Shown here: positions 59,530-64,000 of the stretch, one piece after another
Layout: each line of letters starts with the position of its first letter
How positions within the stretch are numbered: the first letter of the stretch is position 1
Assembly (NCBI GenBank): GCA_001692895.1
Contig: KV748254.1
Location: 310,001-374,000, forward strand
DNA: 64,000 nucleotides
Origin: Cenococcum geophilum 1.58
Taxonomy: Eukaryota; Ascomycota; Dothideomycetes; Gloniales; Gloniaceae
Direction: 5' to 3'
Program-made: the position numbers and the translations under genes
The notes under the pieces: model-generated
What the model was told of the DNA's origin: nothing
Database searches by the model: none
The model's input: only the letters and a program-made list of their open reading frames with translations

Positions 59530-59905
59530 AGGGAACTAGACGACTATTAAGAGCAATAGGTCGCGTATACTTAGTATTAGAGATAGAGCAAACGTCGCAA
59601 GACGAATAAATATTTGCTTTAGTGCACTTTAAATAAGAAGACGGTTATTATAAAGATAGGTTCGCTAACGTAATATAAACTAACCCCTTTTTTAAACAGC
59701 GAGAATATAGAGACGGTATAATCTTACCAAGAGATAATATCGCAGCAATAGTGCGGATGCGACAAGCAGTTAAAGAAGAAGAAATTGCTTTAGGTATAAT
59801 AAGCAACAATATTAACTAAATTAATTAGACGGATATTACACCTCTAGTAAACGACTTAGAGATATTAGGAATCTTTAAGGACGAAGATAAAAAGGAGGGA
59901 GATAG
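59530..59905 (+). other. post-chromodomain open-like frame and polypurine tract
   Basis: Downstream of the chromodomain a plus-strand frame with few stops reads GTRRLLRAIGRVYLVLEIEQ, then HFK-EDGYYKDRFANVI, REYRDGIILPRDNIAAIVRM and NDLEILGIFKDEDKKEGDS. It ends in the purine-rich AAGATAAAAAGGAGGGAGATAG (polypurine tract, about 59,884-59,905) next to the LTR. This may be a pol C-terminal extension or an additional ORF. I do not recognise it. Confidence 0.45.
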
Positions 59906-60470
59906 TATTACGGACGCTTTAAGTATAATGTTATAACTACTTAGGGAAGAGTTAGAAGAAGCTAGTTAGTTAATATAAGCACGGTCTAAGATAGAGCTGA
60001 TAGAGCTATATAATAAGGAATAGTAACCAAGGTTACGTAACGTGATCTATATAATCTATAGGATCTACGTAATCTATAATAGAGTAAATAGAGCACACGT
60101 ATATTACGTATAAGAAGGATTTTATAGAAGTACGGTTATGTATTTAAGGACCCTTAGTCCCTACCTAGATAGTTCCTTCCTTATAGTAATTCTTAGAATA
60201 TAATTAGAGTTAATCTATTAGGCAACCACTCTACCAGTTGTTATTACGTTATTAACTTTAATTTACATTACCTATACACCTAGCCTATTAACGAGCCCAT
60301 TGTAGTTCTTACTATAAGGTTCTATTACAGTAATTCTTAGAATACAATTAGAGTTAATCTATTAGGTAACCACTCCACTAATTATTACGTTGTTGACTTT
60401 AATTTGCATTACCTATATACCTAGCCCATTAACGAGCCTATTGTAGTACCTGCTATAAGGTTCCGTTATA
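59906..60470 (+). repeat. shared central LTR with internal duplication
   Basis: This is 565 bp against 424 bp for the upstream LTR; the extra 141 bp is a tandem copy of the LTR's own 3' part (60185-60328 and 60329-60470, both starting AGTAATTCTTAGAATA). It starts TATTACGG (RIP of TGTTACGG) and ends GGTTCCGTTATA. It is at once the 3' LTR of the first gypsy copy and the 5' LTR of the second. Confidence 0.85.
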
Positions 60471-63400
60471 TAATTACTACCTAGTTACGGCATTAAATAT
60501 AGAAAGTCAAGTAATATGCCACTAAAAGCAGCCACCACGACGCCATTAACGGCGGCAACTACTTTAAGGTTAGGAGGCGACACCAGTATAGCAGATACTG
60601 ATTTATAGCAACCTATAACGGTCGGACAGTTATAAGAGATAGTTAACTAGTTAATAATAAATAATGCGGCGCTAGAAGAAAGGGTTAATAGGATTAGAGT
60701 AGTAAAGATTAAGTTACTATTAATTAAGAGGTATTTAGGAGAAAGATTAAAGCTTAAAGGGTTTCTTATATAGATATACTTTAAAGTTACCTAAGAAGGG
60801 GTAAAGTTGCTAATACCTATAGATTAAATAGCCTATACAGGACTATTCCTGTTAAGAAGGGCACTTAAGTAGTTTAAGCCTTACCTTATAGAAATATAGG
60901 TAAATGGGATAATAACCACTAATTAGGAGGTGCGGTTTATATTCTTAAGCTAGGAAGGATTTATAGAGTGACTTATATAAATATTTGGAAACCTAGGGGC
61001 GAGGACTATAGCGAAAAGAAAACTCTAAGGTATTACGTAATAAACCTTAGTAATTAAGTATATAATGTAGTTCTAGACGCTAGCAATATAAGTTAAGTGG
61101 AGTAATAAGGCGCTTATAGCACAGTATAAGTAGGGACTTAAGGCTAAAGTCTAGGACGTAATTATCCTAATAGAGGATATAGATACCCTATAGGAGTTAA
61201 TAGATTAAGTAATTAAGATTAACAATTAGATCTACTAAAGGGAATAGGCTAAAAAAGGTTAGGATAGAGTTCTATAGTTATATAAGACGTAGAGTACGCA
61301 ATAACTAAAGCTAAGTTAAAAACTATAGTATGGCGTAGAGCTAATAGACCTAAGTAGTACTAAAGAAGCCTATAAGAGATAGAGTAAGAAACTATAAAAA
61401 CCTAGAGGTTAAGGATCTAGTAATTATAGGACTAAGGAGTAAAAGCTAAACTAGGGATCTTAGTAGCAGAAGATATTTAGGCGGACTCTATAGCAAAGTT
61501 AGTGGTTTAAAGATAGAGCTTATATAAATTATAGGAAATAAGGTTATTTCGCGAGGGATTATAAAGATAGTTAGAATTACTATATAATAAAGGGAACTAG
61601 ACTAGTAGAAAACATATATGTATAAAGGGATAATAGTATACTATAAGGAACAAAGGAATGTTTAATTAGAAGTTTCGCGTTTATTATAATAACGCATACT
61701 AAATTTATAAAGACGCTAAGTACGGCGCAAGCTATTAGCTATAGGAGCCAAAATCCTTAAAATATAGGGGAACTAACGAACTAGTTCGCAGATCGGATAT
61801 TAAGGACGATAAATTTAATATAGGTAAAACATTCCGTAATAATAAGGTAATAAAAGCAGCTTACTAGGAGTATATAGACCTCGGAGATGTTATATAAGAG
61901 GTAAAGGATAATTCCACTATAGAATAGGGAATATTAGTAGGGATTAAGACCCTACTAGACACAATGTCTATTGCTTTACAAGACGTAAGAGAAGTAGGAT
62001 AGCGAACTACTTCGGCACTTAATAAAGGCAAAAGGCTAAAGGCTTAAGATTCTTAAGACGAGATAAGGTATACCTAAGGACCCACAACGAATAGAAACCG
62101 ATAGAGTAGGGTAATAGCTTAGTTTAAGGATATATAAATAAGCTTAGGATAGAGTTTCCTATAGGTATAAGATTCTTAAGATAAGATAAGTAAGATTTAA
62201 GACTTTTAAGATAAGATGAGAATACCTAAGCCTAGTTAGACTAAGGTAGGAGTAAAGCTTAAGATAGAAGCTAGCTTAAGATTGAGAATCCTATAGGACT
62301 AAGACTTTAATATATAAATAAGGACTATTAATAAGATTAAAAAGTAAGAAGACTTTAAGGATCTACTTATAAGACGCGAAAAGAAAGAAACTATAGAGGA
62401 GTTTAGAGCAAGAATTACCTTATAGCAAGAATAGAAACTAGATAAGAGATCTAGTATACTAGGCCGTATAAGGGATAGAGCACCTATATAAAGAATTACT
62501 AATAGACCTAGGATAAGTATACTAAGAGCTAAGTAGCTTATTAAACTAGAATAAGAAAAGAATCTAGGGATTTTAACTAGATTTAAAGAACGATATATAA
62601 AGGGCTATTATAACGCAGTAATAAGGAGATACTTTCTTACGGACAAGCCGTATATACTTAAAGGGTTATACTAAAAGTAGTATAGACAACGACATAACGA
62701 TAAGTGGGAAGATTTCTATATATAGTTAGATAAAATAGTTATCTAAGACCACCTAATTATAGAAAGGCTATAAGTTATATTAAAGGAGTCTTAATTATAA
62801 TATTAAAGGATCTAGAGGAGTAATTAGAGGACTAGAGAAGTAAAAGGTAAATTTTAGTACCTGCGAATAAAGTCGCAATGCTTAGATTAATATAAGAAAG
62901 GTTTAAACTTAAGAATAAAGACGAGCTAAGAGTTAACCTAAGACACTAAGTATACTATATATTGGCATGGATTGTATATATAGATAATATATATAACATA
63001 TATAGAGTACCTAAAGATAAGAACTAGAAGTACCTAGTAATAATATATTAGGTACCGGATAAGGCGAAATATAGAAATGTTAAGTATATATATAGTTAGC
63101 ACCTAGCAAAAGTGCAAAGCTAAGGGGACTTAATACTTTAGCCAGGAAGATTCCTTACGGAAGAATACCTAGATGGATAATAGTGGTGGGAATGCTTAGA
63201 GAATATATATCTATAGTATATTAAAGATAAAAAGCGAACTAAGTATTAGCTAAAAGTAGACTAAGTATAAATAAGATTAAATAGCTAGTAGTTAGGAAAA
63301 GTAGAGGCCTACGGAACTAGAGGGAACTAGTAGTAAAGCCTTAGACCCTAAAGGAATTTAAGGATAATACCTAAATTTATAAATTAAATGGTAAGATTAG

Positions 63401-64000
63401 CAGTTTAAAGCACTAATAGATAATAGAGTAATAAGGAACCATATTTTACTAGCAGTAGTTAAAAAAAATAGGGTTACTATATAGGAAAAAGGAATATTCT
63501 TACCTATTAGTGACAATTTTAGGAGATTTAATAGCCTATAGAGGAGGTATTATTAATCTTAAAATAGGACCTATTTAGTTAACTATTAAAGGAAGATAAA
63601 TTAAGATGTCTTTTAATATATTACTATTAGGAAATAATAAGGCAGTACTAGGAATACCTTAGTTATAGGAATACAATCTAAAGATCGATTAGGTTATAGG
63701 TTAAGTTAATATTAAGGATATTTAATAGCGCAAGATGCGATAATAAGCTAAGATGGTATAGTACTAAGTAAGGGCGACCTATAAAGAAATAGAAAAGGGA
63801 CTAAGTTACATACTAAAGAGATACTATAAGTATAGTAAAAAACTATAGTTACTAGAAAATAAGAAGCTGTTAGAGTATATAGTATAGGACTATAAGATAG
63901 AGTTAGAACTAGAAATAAGTCTAAAGTTCTTTCTAATTTATAAGCTTACTAAAGAAGAAAGTAGAGCATTAAAAGAGTTTATCTAAGAAAACTTATAAAA
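60471..64000 (+). mobile_element. second gypsy copy, 5' part
   Basis: This runs colinear with 52783-56480 of the first copy: start MPLKAA at about 60516, knuckle at 61521-61562 (again all four ligands Tyr), and the protease site as D-N-R (63419-63427), and is cut by the window end before RT. Differences from the first copy are mainly transitions, and some sites are less mutated here (ARDY against VKDY after the knuckle). Confidence 0.82.

Larger units (their letters stand above)
52359..60470 (+). mobile_element. Ty3/gypsy chromovirus, full-length but RIP-decayed
   Basis: This is an 8.1-kb element with 5' LTR 52359-52782, gag from about 52,828, protease at about 55,900, RT, RNase H, integrase and a C-terminal chromodomain (about 58,990-59,150). 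A further open-like region, a polypurine tract and the 3' LTR 59906-60470 follow. All frames carry many TAG/TAA codons. The 3' LTR serves also as 5' LTR of a second copy that continues past the window end. Chromodomain-bearing integrase places it in the chromovirus lineage, which targets heterochromatin. Confidence 0.85.

Overview
The window comes from a filamentous ascomycete, most probably a eurotiomycete of the Aspergillus/Penicillium type. The evidence is short spliceosomal introns (about 50-100 bp, GTRNGT...YAG, CTAAC-type branch sites), a group III hybrid histidine kinase of NikA/Os-1 type, a single 14-3-3 gene and fungal Nsp1, Uls1, TFIIA and ATPase-inhibitor genes. The sequence is split into two compartments. 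Positions 1 to about 32,100 are mostly balanced-GC, gene-bearing DNA. About 32,100 to 64,000 is an AT-rich transposon graveyard in which nearly every relic shows C-to-T/G-to-A decay (CAG to TAG, TGG to TAG, CAT to TAT), as expected of repeat-induced point mutation (RIP). A smaller AT-rich island lies at about 8,130-10,100.

Gene-bearing half, in order: the 3' part of a Rad1 9-1-1 clamp gene (+); TFIIA large subunit (-, four exons); an atypical bZIP factor (-); a Uls1/Ris1-like SNF2-RING translocase (-); the hybrid kinase nikA (-); a Laa2-like acidic AP-1 accessory protein (-) divergent from the FG nucleoporin nsp1 (+); a four-exon mitochondrial F1-ATPase inhibitor gene whose exons are all too short to stand out as ORFs (-); and a 14-3-3 gene (+). 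These are housekeeping, checkpoint, transcription, transport and stress-signalling genes. Nothing suggests an operon or a biosynthetic cluster. Exon borders were set by joining family-conserved peptides across GT...AG junctions.

Transposon half, in order: a foldback element; a Ty1/copia element on the minus strand between two 157-bp LTRs, with an unusually long leader holding four unrelated minisatellites; a Crypton-type (Ndc10-like) tyrosine recombinase relic; an LTR fragment; a 147-bp un-mutated MITE with TA target sites; a well-preserved hAT C-terminal fragment; a tyrosine-recombinase retrotransposon (gag-RT-RNase H-YR) with split direct repeats of order A1-ORFs-B1-A2-B2; a gypsy integrase scrap; a second hAT relic; and two head-to-tail Ty3/gypsy chromoviruses sharing one LTR, the second running off the window.

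Most striking are the PAT/Ngaro-like split-direct-repeat element, the four-minisatellite block, the LTR-sharing gypsy tandem with an internally duplicated LTR, and the un-mutated small elements inside otherwise saturated RIP sequence. No tRNA, rRNA or CRISPR array was recognised.
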